Below, piece by piece: positions 26,286 to 36,952 of a DNA stretch of 64,000 bases. The stretch lies in contig NZ_JAUFQP010000010.1 of NCBI RefSeq assembly GCF_030409805.1, forward strand, positions 67,001 through 131,000, in the 5' to 3' direction. The number at the start of each line of letters is the position of its first letter. Within the stretch, counting starts at the first letter, position 1. Both the position numbers and the translations under genes were made by a program. Under the pieces are notes generated by a model that was not told the origin of the DNA, made no database searches, and saw only the letters and a program-made list of their open reading frames with translations. The DNA is from Algibacter miyuki (GTDB lineage Bacteria > Bacteroidota > Bacteroidia > Flavobacteriales > Flavobacteriaceae).

Positions 26286-27200
26286 ATGAAACGTAGAAAC
26301 TTTATACAACAAGCTGCAGCAGGAACAGCATTGGTTACTTTGGGCACCACCGGATTACAATCGTTTACAACGCTTGGCAAAACAACTAAAATAACAATAT
26401 TACACACCAATGATGTACACAGCCATATTGACGCCTTTGGTCCAGAAGATGGGCGAAATGCTAACAAAGGCGGTGTAGCACGTAGAGCCACTTTAATTGA
26501 CACCTTCAGAAAAGAAAACCCGAACACCTTATTATTAGATGCCGGCGATATTTTTCAAGGCACGCCGTATTTTAATTATTATGGCGGTGAATTGGAGTTT
26601 AAACTGATGAGTAAGTTGAAATATGACGCAGCTACTATTGGTAATCATGATTTTGATAATGGTATCGAAGGTTTATATGCACAATTACCACATGCGGAAT
26701 TTCAATTTATTACAGCTAATTACGATTTCTCGAATACCATAATGGACACCCATACTAAACCTTATACTATCTTCGTAAAGGACGGTATTAAAATTGGCGT
26801 TTTTGGCTTAGGAATTAAACTTACCGGATTGGTAGACCCAGCGATGTATAAGGAAACACAATACCTAGATCCGATTGAAACAAGCCAAGAAATGACCCGC
26901 ATTTTAAAAGATGACGAACATTGCGACTTAATCATCTGCTTATCGCACTTAGGATATAATTATACGAATAGTGATAAAATTGGCGATTTAAAACTAGCCG
27001 AAGCGACAAAAGACATCGATTTAATTATTGGCGGACACACCCACACCTTTTTAAAGAAACCAACGGTGGTAAAAAATAAAGCAGGTGTTAATACTCTAGT
27101 CAATCAGGTAGGTTGCTATGGTATTAATTTAGGAAAAATTGATTTCTACTTTGATGCTGATAAAAATAAATCGGCTAACGGAACTTCTATTATTGTATAG
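26286..27200 (+). CDS. 5'-nucleotidase / UDP-sugar hydrolase metallophosphatase domain, Tat-exported
   Basis: This 304-residue protein has a twin-arginine-like signal (MKRRNFIQQAAAGTALVTLG) and the calcineurin-like metallophosphatase domain of 5'-nucleotidases. The two-metal motifs are HTNDVHSHID, DAGDIFQGTPYF, GNHDFDNG, LSHLGY and GGHTHTF, in the standard order. It lacks the C-terminal nucleotide-binding domain, which is encoded by the preceding gene 3 nt upstream. The Tat signal suggests that it folds with its metals in the cytoplasm before export, unlike its lipoprotein partner. The expected activity is hydrolysis of 5'-nucleotides or related phosphoesters. Confidence 0.92.
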   Translation: MKRRNFIQQAAAGTALVTLGTTGLQSFTTLGKTTKITILHTNDVHSHIDAFGPEDGRNANKGGVARRATLIDTFRKENPNTLLLDAGDIFQGTPYFNYYGGELEFKLMSKLKYDAATIGNHDFDNGIEGLYAQLPHAEFQFITANYDFSNTIMDTHTKPYTIFVKDGIKIGVFGLGIKLTGLVDPAMYKETQYLDPIETSQEMTRILKDDEHCDLIICLSHLGYNYTNSDKIGDLKLAEATKDIDLIIGGHTHTFLKKPTVVKNKAGVNTLVNQVGCYGINLGKIDFYFDADKNKSANGTSIIV

Positions 27201-27274
27201 AAGAGCAACATTACTTATCTTAAAATTCATTAGAAACACCAGTTCTCAATACTTCGAAAAACACTATAAATAGC

Positions 27275-28003
27275 TTATTTTTTTTTCCGAAACTCCCGAC
27301 TTAAATTAGACTGTTTTGTTTGCTCATAAAAGAAATAAAATGCGCCCAAAATAAGTGTAGTTACTAAAAAGCTCAACAAGTTACTTTTAGAAATAAATAT
27401 GTTTGCCACAAGAATCACTTCAGCAAAAACAATACATAATACACCACAAAACAGGAATAATGATTTTTCGTTATCGCGATAGAAGTAATTTAATAAAGAA
27501 ACTGAAAGTAATAATAACATCATCACATTATAAAGACATTCAAAATAATAATCGATATTATAAATGATACCAGGCTCTTGTATCGCTTGTAAAACATATA
27601 TTAAATAGACATTTAAAGCTGAAAGCACTAATAAATGTATTCTACAATGGCGTAAAACATACTTGATTGATAACGATTTTAACAACATCACCAATAACAT
27701 CGCGTAAGCCGAAATAGATAAAATATTCCCTAGATAATACCTCGTTTGAAAAAACATCGATCCGCGATTAAAGTGAATGAAATGACCTGCAAACCGCACT
27801 AAATCCGAGAGGCTATAAAGCACCATAAACAATAAAAAGAAACGTTCTCGAGACTTAACATATAACAAATAACGAACAGTGATAATGGGCACTATAAAAG
27901 TCTCCAAAATACTCGCCATATCCTCATTTCCACTAAATTCAAAAAAAACAAATAAAGCATAAACGATTAATACTAAGACTACAAAAAATTTCGATTTGAA
28001 CAT
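27275..28003 (-). CDS. Multi-spanning membrane protein of unknown function
   Basis: This 242-residue, highly hydrophobic protein appears to have about eight membrane segments (for example about residues 4-22, 31-47, 55-78, 90-110, 122-140, 153-173, 180-203 and 208-230). The C-terminal tail is basic (SREFRKKK) and so probably cytoplasmic. I see no transporter or enzyme motif; the overall pattern recalls YhhN-type or lysoplasmalogenase-like membrane proteins, but this is weak. A TATTTTTG element (28035-28042) precedes it. It is convergent with the nucleotidase pair. Confidence 0.75.
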   Translation of the reverse strand: MFKSKFFVVLVLIVYALFVFFEFSGNEDMASILETFIVPIITVRYLLYVKSRERFFLLFMVLYSLSDLVRFAGHFIHFNRGSMFFQTRYYLGNILSISAYAMLLVMLLKSLSIKYVLRHCRIHLLVLSALNVYLIYVLQAIQEPGIIYNIDYYFECLYNVMMLLLLSVSLLNYFYRDNEKSLFLFCGVLCIVFAEVILVANIFISKSNLLSFLVTTLILGAFYFFYEQTKQSNLSREFRKKK

Positions 28004-28034
28004 ATCCCCAACTAAAACAGTTCGCTAATATAAT

Positions 28035-28042
28035 CAAAAATA
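28035..28042 (-). promoter_or_regulatory. -7 promoter element upstream of the membrane protein gene
   Basis: On the minus strand this reads TATTTTTG, an exact TAnnTTTG match, 31 nt before the start at 28003. Confidence 0.45.
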
Positions 28043-28081
28043 ACGAGTTAACAGATTTAATAAGCATTTAATCGATATGAT

Positions 28082-30112
<2,031 letters not shown>

Positions 30113-30239
30113 TTAATTTTGATTGGGGTGTTATTTGGTAAGCTTGCATTTTAAGTTTTCAAATTTAGCAAATACAAACTAAATACAAAACCTTAAGCTG
30201 TTTTACAGACGCCTTCAGCAATGAAGACTTAGCATTTAA

Positions 30240-31097
30240 TCAATTTTCCAAAACCCCACTAATCATTCTATCCTTTCTAAACATATCTTGTTTTAGATGA
30301 ATATCTTCAAACTGATTCCTTTTTAATAATTGAATCATTTCGTTTCCTAGATATTCATTTATTTCAAAAAACAGCGCTCCATTTTTATTTAAGTTCTTTA
30401 CAGCAAACTCAGTAATGGCTTTATAAAATTTTAATGGATTTTCATCTTCAACAAACAAAGCTAAATGTGGCTCGTTTTCCAAAACGTTCGCTTGCATCAG
30501 CTCTTTTTCTAAATTCCGAACATATGGCGGATTAGAAACAACAATATCAAATTTAAGAGCTATTGCCAATCCAGAATCATTAACAGATAAAATATCTTGA
30601 TTAATAAAAGTAACATCAACCGAGTTCAATTCGGCATTTTGCTTGGCCATTTTTAAAGCTTCCGCACTTATATCTAAAGCAAAAACCTTAGCGTTTGGCA
30701 AATGTTTCGCAATAGAAACCGCTATACAGCCACTCCCCGTACCAATATCTAAAATGTTCAAACTTTCATTTTCGGGAGCATATCTTAATACCCAGCTCAC
30801 CAACTCTTCCGTTTCTGGGCGCGGGATTAAGGTTGCTTCATTCACTTTAAAAGGTAAACCGTAAAATTCGGTTTCACCTAAAATATACTGAATGGGCTTT
30901 TGCTGTTTTAATAACTCCAACGCTTCTAAAATAAGAACCTCATTTTGGGTTTCTAAATCTAAATCCATAGCCAGCTGCAACCGCGTAACCTTATCATAAG
31001 TTTCAATTAGAATATAAAAAAAACTATCGACTTCTTCACTTTGGTATAATGCATCTAATGCTTGATGGAACGTATTTTGAATATCCTTTAACTTCAT
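30240..31097 (-). CDS. prmC: Peptide chain release factor N5-glutamine methyltransferase
   Basis: PrmC methylates the glutamine of the GGQ motif in release factors. The 285-residue protein has an N-terminal helical domain with the QYILGETEFYGLPFKVNEATLIPRPETEELV linker. The SAM-binding loop DIGTGSGCIAVSIA is at 117-130, and the catalytic NPPY is at 189-192 (VVSNPPYVRN). All are intact. It starts 25 bp downstream of the acetyltransferase gene on the minus strand, and a 154-bp gap without evident signals separates it from ligA. Confidence 0.95.
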   Translation of the reverse strand: MKLKDIQNTFHQALDALYQSEEVDSFFYILIETYDKVTRLQLAMDLDLETQNEVLILEALELLKQQKPIQYILGETEFYGLPFKVNEATLIPRPETEELVSWVLRYAPENESLNILDIGTGSGCIAVSIAKHLPNAKVFALDISAEALKMAKQNAELNSVDVTFINQDILSVNDSGLAIALKFDIVVSNPPYVRNLEKELMQANVLENEPHLALFVEDENPLKFYKAITEFAVKNLNKNGALFFEINEYLGNEMIQLLKRNQFEDIHLKQDMFRKDRMISGVLEN

Positions 31098-31122
31098 CTT
31101 ATTTTTTTCAGTGCAACTAAAG

Positions 31123-31617
31123 TTACAAATTTTTAGTCATCCAAACACCACAAGAAAAATGCCCCGTATTACCAAGCGCTTTATCTAAATGCTTAAACCC
31201 GTTTGCTTCGTAAATATGAATAGCTGCTTTTAATTGTGTTGCCGACTCTATATAACAAGTTTTATAGCCCAAACGCTTCGCTGCTTCCAAACATTTATCA
31301 AAAAGCAATTTACCAAAACCTTTCCCTCTAATTTTAGGAGAAAAATACATTTTTTGAATTTCGCAAACCGAAGTCTCAAAATCCTTTAACGGCTTTATAC
31401 CTCCTCCGCCTAACACTTCTCCATCAACATCTATAACAAAATACACATCGTTTGCGCTTTGGTACGCTTCAAACATTTGTTTTGTTTCCGGATCGGTATA
31501 TGCCGTGCCTTCCAACGGAATTTTAAACTCATGAAAACAACCTCGGATAACTTGTTCAAGTTCCGCATTATCATTTGACCTAATTTCTCGAATAACTATA
31601 TTATCTTTGTGTTCCAT
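31123..31617 (-). CDS. GNAT-family N-acetyltransferase
   Basis: This 164-residue protein has the GNAT fold. Motif A is KMYFSPKIRGKGFGKLLFDKCLEAA, with the R-G-x-G-x-G loop RGKGFG, and CYIESATQLKAAIHIYEANGFKHLD forms motif B. A GGGGIKPL segment precedes. The pattern resembles the YjgM or ArsN2-like acetyltransferases with a short N-terminal segment. The substrate is unknown. It precedes prmC by 25 bp and is divergent from the lipoprotein gene at 31668. Confidence 0.9.
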   Translation of the reverse strand: MEHKDNIVIREIRSNDNAELEQVIRGCFHEFKIPLEGTAYTDPETKQMFEAYQSANDVYFVIDVDGEVLGGGGIKPLKDFETSVCEIQKMYFSPKIRGKGFGKLLFDKCLEAAKRLGYKTCYIESATQLKAAIHIYEANGFKHLDKALGNTGHFSCGVWMTKNL

Positions 31618-31667
31618 AATACCGTGCTTTTGGCAGGTGAAGATACAGTTAATCGCAAAATGTTCTC

Positions 31668-32123
31668 ATGAAGAAACTCATAATTTTATCAACAATTCTA
31701 ATCTCTTTTTTAAGCTGTACCGTAACCGAAAAACCTACTTTTATTGGAGTAGAAAACATTAAACTTCTAAAATCAACTTCTAGAAATGTTACTTTTACAG
31801 CCGATGCCCTATTTCTAAACGCTAATGATATTGGAGGCACTCTGCAAACTGATGAAATTAAAATTTTTGTAAACAATAATGAAATGGGCTACATTTCAGC
31901 CGAGAGTTTTGATGTTCCTGCTAAAAAAGAATTTTCTATTCCGTTAACTGCACAAATCCCTACCGATAGTATTTTTAGCGATAAAAGTTTAGGTGGGTTA
32001 CTAGGAAGTTTATTCAGTAAAAAAGTAAAAATTCAATACACCGGGGAAATTAATTATAAAGTTTTCGGTTTTTCGCATAGTTATGCGGTTGATGAAACTG
32101 AAGATGTCAAAATAAAATTTTAA
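31668..32123 (+). CDS. LEA14/WHy-domain-like lipoprotein
   Basis: This 151-residue protein has a lipoprotein signal with the lipobox SFLSC (Cys about residue 17). The mature part forms an all-beta domain whose strands resemble LEA type 2 / WHy (water-stress) proteins: SRNVTFTADALFLNANDIGGTLQTDEIKIFVNNNEMG and FSIPLTAQIPTD. It is expected to be anchored in the envelope. The function of bacterial LEA-2-like lipoproteins is not established. It lies 2 nt before ribD and so is probably cotranscribed with it. Confidence 0.75.
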   Translation: MKKLIILSTILISFLSCTVTEKPTFIGVENIKLLKSTSRNVTFTADALFLNANDIGGTLQTDEIKIFVNNNEMGYISAESFDVPAKKEFSIPLTAQIPTDSIFSDKSLGGLLGSLFSKKVKIQYTGEINYKVFGFSHSYAVDETEDVKIKF

Positions 32124-32125
32124 GA

Positions 32126-33157
32126 TTGAACACTAACGAAACTTACATAAAACGCTGTTTACAAATTGCAAAAAACGGATTGGGCAGTACGCGTCCAAAC
32201 CCCATGGTTGGCAGTGTTATTGTTCATAATAATAAAATTATAGGCGAAGGATACACTAGCACATACGGTGGAAATCATGCCGAAGTGAACGCTATAAATT
32301 CGGTAAAAAATAAAGCGCTTTTAAAAGAAGCTACCATTTACGTTACACTAGAACCTTGCGCACACTATGGAAAAACCCCGCCTTGTTCCGATCTTATTAT
32401 TAAGCATAACATACCCAAAGTAGTCATTGGTTGCGTGGACGATTTTGAAAAAGTAGCCGGTTTAGGTATTAAAAAATTAAAAGCAGCCGGTTGCGAAGTT
32501 ATAGTTGGTGTTTTAGAAAACGAATGCCGCCTGCACGACAAACGGTTTTTCACCTTTCACAATAAAAAGCGCCCTTATATTATATTAAAATGGGCCGAAA
32601 GCAGCGATAGTTTTATTGCACCGAAAACTAAGAACGAACAAAAACCGGTTTGGATAACAAATACATTTTCACGACAATTAGTGCATCAATGGCGCGGTGA
32701 AGAACATGCTATTTTAGTTGGCACCAATACCGTTTTAGCCGATAATCCATCTTTAACTACACGAGATTTCGTTGGCAAAAACCCGATTCGAATTGTTTTA
32801 GATCGATCGGAAAAATTATCTAATAAACTTGCTGTTTTTAATGACGAAGCTGAAACTATCGTTATCAGCGGAAACAATCAAAATAAGAAAAACGAATCTA
32901 TTAATTGGGACTTAAAAAACGAGATTGCAAAACAAATATGCTCCGTTTTATACCACAAAAATATCAACTCTGTCATTATTGAAGGCGGCGCAAAAACGCT
33001 TCAAACCTTTATAGATGAAAACCTTTGGGACGAAGCTCGAGTTTTTACAGGCGAAACTCAATTTAAAACAGGTGTAAGAGCCCCTAAGTTTTCAGGACAA
33101 GTTATTCAACAAGAAAAAATAATATCAGACGTATTAAAAATTTACAAAAATGATTAA
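32126..33157 (+). CDS. ribD: Bifunctional riboflavin biosynthesis deaminase/reductase RibD
   Basis: RibD deaminates and then reduces the pyrimidine intermediate of riboflavin synthesis. The 343-residue protein has the deaminase zinc site HAE (51-53) with PCAHYGKTPPCSDLI (Cys 78 and Cys 87), and a C-terminal reductase domain with PIRIVLDRS and SVIIEGGAKTLQTFI. The start is TTG at 32126, 2 nt after the preceding stop; the protein then begins MNTNETYIKRCLQIAKNGLG, as expected, and no upstream ATG is available. It overlaps the next gene by 8 nt. Confidence 0.95.
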   Translation: MNTNETYIKRCLQIAKNGLGSTRPNPMVGSVIVHNNKIIGEGYTSTYGGNHAEVNAINSVKNKALLKEATIYVTLEPCAHYGKTPPCSDLIIKHNIPKVVIGCVDDFEKVAGLGIKKLKAAGCEVIVGVLENECRLHDKRFFTFHNKKRPYIILKWAESSDSFIAPKTKNEQKPVWITNTFSRQLVHQWRGEEHAILVGTNTVLADNPSLTTRDFVGKNPIRIVLDRSEKLSNKLAVFNDEAETIVISGNNQNKKNESINWDLKNEIAKQICSVLYHKNINSVIIEGGAKTLQTFIDENLWDEARVFTGETQFKTGVRAPKFSGQVIQQEKIISDVLKIYKND

Positions 33158-33752
33158 AACCTTAATATTCGACTTCGGAAATATATTTATAAACCTAGAC
33201 ATTGAAGGCGCAGCAAAATACGCTTTTGAAACTCTTGAAATTGATACCTTTTCGGAAGAAATAAGCGCTTTCAATAGTCTTTATGAGCAAGGTTTAATTT
33301 CAACTGAAGAATTTATTGAATTCTATGCCGAAAATTTTCCAAACCTTTCAGATGACGAACTTATTTACACCTGGAATTACATGCTTAAACATTTCCCAAA
33401 AGAAAGACTAGAGTTTATAAAAGCATCAGCTAAATACAAACTTATTTTATTGAGCAACACCAACGAACTTCATATTAATTGGATTAAAGAAAGTGTCTCG
33501 TTTTTCGAAGATTTCAAAAATTGTTTTGATGCCTTTTACTTGTCTCATGAAATAAACTTAAGAAAACCAAATGCAGATATTTTTGAATTTGTTTTAAAAG
33601 AAAACAAACTTAAAGCTGAAGAATGCCTCTTTATTGACGATAATAAGGATAATATTGAAACAGCAAACGCTTTGAATTTTAAAACTTGGCATATAAACCC
33701 AGAAACGGAAGACGTTTGCTCTTTGTTTGAAACCAAATCCACTTTATTTTAA
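33150..33752 (+). CDS. HAD-superfamily hydrolase (subfamily IA)
   Basis: This 200-residue phosphatase-type protein has motif I as FDFGNIFINLD (Asp 7 is the nucleophile), motif II as LLSNTNELH, motif III as RKPNADIFEFVL and motif IV as FIDDNKDNIETA. This arrangement is typical of HAD-IA enzymes, which dephosphorylate small sugar or nucleotide phosphates. In flavobacteria such a gene often follows ribD and may supply the missing phosphatase of riboflavin synthesis; that is an inference from position. It overlaps ribD by 8 nt and is followed 15 nt later by a YigZ-like gene. Confidence 0.9.
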   Translation: MIKTLIFDFGNIFINLDIEGAAKYAFETLEIDTFSEEISAFNSLYEQGLISTEEFIEFYAENFPNLSDDELIYTWNYMLKHFPKERLEFIKASAKYKLILLSNTNELHINWIKESVSFFEDFKNCFDAFYLSHEINLRKPNADIFEFVLKENKLKAEECLFIDDNKDNIETANALNFKTWHINPETEDVCSLFETKSTLF

Positions 33753-33767
33753 TTTTATTGACAAAGT

Positions 33768-34388
33768 TTGATTGAAAAAGACACTTATAAAACCATAACA
33801 TCGGCAACCGAACCTGTTTTATTTAAAGATAAAAACAGTAAGTTTTTTGGCTACGCCTTCCCAGTTTTAGATGAAGAGACCATCAAATTTCATATTGAAA
33901 CTCTAAAGAAAGAACACCACTCGGCGCGTCACTGGTGTTACGCCTACCAAATAGGCACCCAGACCATAAACTACCGCGCTAATGATGACGGAGAACCCAA
34001 CAATAGCGCAGGCATGCCCATTTACGGACAAATACAATCTTTCGATGTTACTAATATTTTAATTATTGTGGTTCGGTATTTTGGAGGTGTAAAACTTGGC
34101 GTTGGCGGTTTAATAAATGCTTATAAAACTGCAGCACAACTCGCTTTAGATTCGGCTAAAATCATAGAAAAAACCATCAACATCGATTTTCTAATCACGT
34201 TCGATTACAAAAACATGAACAAGGTGATGCGGGTTATAAAAGAGCGAAAATTAAACATAACGAACCAAAAACTAGAATTGGATTGCCAAATCACGATTTC
34301 GGTTCGTATATCAGAAGCTGACTCTGTTTTCGAAGCTTTCAATCACCTTTTTGAAATAGATATTAAAAAATGTTCAGACGAAAATTAG
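33768..34388 (+). CDS. YigZ/IMPACT-family protein
   Basis: This 206-residue protein belongs to the YigZ/IMPACT family, which has a ribosomal S5-like N-terminal domain (UPF0029). Visible signatures are SKFFGYAFPVLDE, HHSARHWCYAYQIG, NDDGEPNNSAGMPIYGQI and the NILIIVVRYFGGVKLGVGGLI core. The C-terminal domain is less conserved. The start is TTG at 33768, because no ATG is in a suitable place. Family members are linked to translation control in eukaryotes; the bacterial role is unclear. It probably ends the ribD transcript. Confidence 0.88.
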   Translation: MIEKDTYKTITSATEPVLFKDKNSKFFGYAFPVLDEETIKFHIETLKKEHHSARHWCYAYQIGTQTINYRANDDGEPNNSAGMPIYGQIQSFDVTNILIIVVRYFGGVKLGVGGLINAYKTAAQLALDSAKIIEKTINIDFLITFDYKNMNKVMRVIKERKLNITNQKLELDCQITISVRISEADSVFEAFNHLFEIDIKKCSDEN

Positions 34389-34463
34389 CTCATAAGACAA
34401 AAAAACCTTCTTTTCATTCTTGATTTATCAGCAATTATTGAAATCAACTATTTTATCAAAAGA

Positions 34464-34874
34464 TTAAAACTCTCCATCAATAATATCTAAAATATATTGA
34501 GGTGCTTTGGTAGGTCGTTGCGTTTTCATATCAACAAATACCAAAACGGTGCTTGCGGTAGATAAAAGTTCACCTTTTTCATTGGTTATTTCGTACTCAA
34601 ATTCAATCTTTGCAGTAGGTCGATTTTTGAGTTGTGATTTTACATTAATTAAGTCATCATAACCTGCTGGTTTTTTATAGTTTATGTTTAAAGATACCAC
34701 TGGTAACATAATTCCGTTTTCCTCCATGGTTTTATACGAAATCCCCCTTTTACGCAACCACTCAATTCGTGCCTCTTCCAAATATAATGCGTAATTACCG
34801 TGATAAACCACGCCCATTTGGTCGGTTTCCCCATATCTTACTCTTATTTGTATTTTATCACTTTTCTCGCTCAT
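34464..34874 (-). CDS. Acyl-CoA thioesterase (4HBT, YbgC-like)
   Basis: This 136-residue hot-dog-fold protein has the 4-hydroxybenzoyl-CoA thioesterase signature RYGETDQMGVVYHGNYALYLEEARIEWLRKRG, in which the Asp of ETDQMG and the following HGNY are the active-site region. It should hydrolyse acyl-CoA or acyl-ACP thioesters in the cytoplasm. It is divergent from dnaA, with 179 bp between the two starts. The substrate cannot be deduced. Confidence 0.92.
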   Translation of the reverse strand: MSEKSDKIQIRVRYGETDQMGVVYHGNYALYLEEARIEWLRKRGISYKTMEENGIMLPVVSLNINYKKPAGYDDLINVKSQLKNRPTAKIEFEYEITNEKGELLSTASTVLVFVDMKTQRPTKAPQYILDIIDGEF

Positions 34875-35053
34875 ATTTGAATATTTTTTTGTAGTTTCGA
34901 CATGTGCTCAACTTGCGAAAAAATTTCTAATTATTCAATAGTAAATCATTTTTTTTTTAAGAATTTTGTTCACATATTTGCCAAACATAAAAATGGAGGG
35001 ATATGAGATGTTTTTCTCATCCATTAAATTAACAATCAACAAGAGTATTTAAA

Positions 35054-36481
35054 ATGAGTGTAACTGCGCAAACGGTATGGGATAATTGTCTAAAATTCAT
35101 AAAGGATAATATTCAACCGCAAGCTTATAAAACATGGTTTGAACCAATACTGGCAGTTAAACTAACTGATAATGCCTTAAGTATTCAGGTGCCAAGTAAA
35201 TTCTTTTACGAATGGCTAGAGGAGCATTATGTTAAAATCTTAAAAGTATCTTTAACTAAAGAATTAGGCGAAAAAGCTAAACTGGTTTACATTATTAAAA
35301 TGGAAAACACGTATGGCAACAAACAACCTTTTACAGAAAAAATACCGAGTTCTAACCGTAGTGGTTTAAAATCTCAAAATGTTGATATTCCTTTAAACAA
35401 TAAAAGTCCAGAATTACGCAATCCGTTTGTTATTCCTGGAATTCGAAATGTAAAAATTGAATCGCAACTAAATCCAAATTATAGTTTTGAAAACTTTTTA
35501 GAAGGCGATTCTAATCGTTTAGCAAGAAGTGCCGGATTAGCGGTTGCTGCTAAACCAGGAGGAACCTCTTTTAACCCGTTATTAATTTTTGGTGGTGTTG
35601 GTTTAGGTAAAACGCATTTAGCTCATGCTATTGGTGTTGATATTAAAGACAAATACCCAGAGAAGACTGTTTTATATATTTCTGCTGAAAAATTTACGCA
35701 ACAATATATAGATTCTGTAAAGAAAAATAATAGAAACGATTTTATTCATTTCTATCAAATTATAGATGTTTTAATTATTGATGATGTGCAATTCCTTACA
35801 GGAAAAACAGGAACACAAGATGTTTTCTTTCACATTTTTAACCACTTACACCAAAACGGAAAGCAAGTTATATTAACAAGTGATAAAGCACCTGTAGATA
35901 TGCAAGATATTGAGCAACGCTTATTATCTCGTTTTAAATGGGGCCTTTCGGCGGAATTACAACATCCCGATTTTGAAACTCGTGTTTCTATTGTTAAAAA
36001 CAAATTATATCGTGACGGTGTTGAAATGCCAGAAGATATTATAGATTACGTTGCTAAAAACATTAAAACTAATGTTCGCGAATTAGAAGGTGCTATTATA
36101 TCTCTAATTGCGCAATCGTCTTTCAATAAAAAGGAAATCACCTTAGATTTAGCCAGAACCATTGTTGAGAAGTTTGTAAAAAACACAAAACGTGAGGTTT
36201 CTATAGATTATATTCAAAAAGTAGTATCCGATTATTTCCAAATGGACATCGATACGTTGCAATCTAAAACGAGAAAACGCCACATTGTTCAAGCGAGACA
36301 ACTAGCTATGTTTTTTGCTAAAAAATTAACCAAAGCATCTTTAGCCAGTATTGGTTCTCAAATTGGTAAACGTGATCATGCTACGGTTTTACATGCTTGC
36401 AAAACGGTTGATAACTTATCTTCAACAGATAAGCAATTTAAAAAATACGTTGAGGATATCACAAAAAAACTTTCTGTTTAA
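35054..36481 (+). CDS. dnaA: Chromosomal replication initiator protein DnaA
   Basis: DnaA binds the origin and melts it to start replication. The 475-residue protein has domain I (1-90, with the TAQTVWDNCLKFIKDNI start). The AAA+ domain holds Walker A GGVGLGKTH (Lys 186) and Walker B LIIDDVQFL, and domain IV carries the DNA-binding signature IGKRDHATVLHAC (about 445-457). The linker domain II is short. A CATATTTG sequence (34973-34980) resembles the -7 element with one mismatch. The 179-bp upstream gap holds only one weak DnaA-box-like 9-mer, so I do not call an origin here. Confidence 0.97.
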   Translation: MSVTAQTVWDNCLKFIKDNIQPQAYKTWFEPILAVKLTDNALSIQVPSKFFYEWLEEHYVKILKVSLTKELGEKAKLVYIIKMENTYGNKQPFTEKIPSSNRSGLKSQNVDIPLNNKSPELRNPFVIPGIRNVKIESQLNPNYSFENFLEGDSNRLARSAGLAVAAKPGGTSFNPLLIFGGVGLGKTHLAHAIGVDIKDKYPEKTVLYISAEKFTQQYIDSVKKNNRNDFIHFYQIIDVLIIDDVQFLTGKTGTQDVFFHIFNHLHQNGKQVILTSDKAPVDMQDIEQRLLSRFKWGLSAELQHPDFETRVSIVKNKLYRDGVEMPEDIIDYVAKNIKTNVRELEGAIISLIAQSSFNKKEITLDLARTIVEKFVKNTKREVSIDYIQKVVSDYFQMDIDTLQSKTRKRHIVQARQLAMFFAKKLTKASLASIGSQIGKRDHATVLHACKTVDNLSSTDKQFKKYVEDITKKLSV

Positions 36482-36493
36482 ACTCTTTTAAAA

Positions 36494-36952
36494 ATGACTA
36501 AAATTCTGATGGTATGCCTGGGAAACATTTGTCGTTCTCCACTTGCCGAAGGTATTTTAAAAGCTAAATTACCCGATAATTTTATTGTTGATTCTGCTGG
36601 AACCGCAAATTACCATACGGGGAATGCTCCAGATCCACGATCGATTGCTATAGCGAAAACATACGGTTTAGACATTTCAAACTTAAAAGGAAGACAGTTT
36701 ACCGTTTCAGATTTTGACACTTTTGATGTGATTTATGTGATGGACGATTCTAACTATAGAAACGTTAATAAACTGGCTCGCAACAACTCAGACACTTCTA
36801 AAGTAAAATTCATTTTAAATGAAGTCTACCCCAATGAAAACTTCGATGTTCCCGATCCGTATTACGGAGGAGACGATGGTTTTCTAAATATTTACAACAT
36901 GCTAAACGAAGCATGTACCGTTATTGCAAACCATTTAACTTCAGAAAACTAA
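36494..36952 (+). CDS. Low-molecular-weight protein-tyrosine phosphatase
   Basis: This 152-residue enzyme has the LMW-PTP P-loop CLGNICRS at residues 8-15 (Cys 8 is the nucleophile and Arg 14 binds phosphate) and the general-acid motif DPYYGG near residue 122. It should act on tyrosine-phosphorylated proteins, in many bacteria those that control polysaccharide export, although no such genes are beside it. It begins 12 bp after dnaA, and its stop codon overlaps the next start by 1 nt (TAATG). Confidence 0.94.
   Translation: MTKILMVCLGNICRSPLAEGILKAKLPDNFIVDSAGTANYHTGNAPDPRSIAIAKTYGLDISNLKGRQFTVSDFDTFDVIYVMDDSNYRNVNKLARNNSDTSKVKFILNEVYPNENFDVPDPYYGGDDGFLNIYNMLNEACTVIANHLTSEN

Noticed and set aside
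34875..35053. Possible replication origin in front of dnaA
   Set aside because: Only one DnaA-box-like 9-mer (TTGTTCACA at 34966) with a mismatch was found, with no box cluster or clear unwinding element; dnaA location alone is not enough in this phylum.
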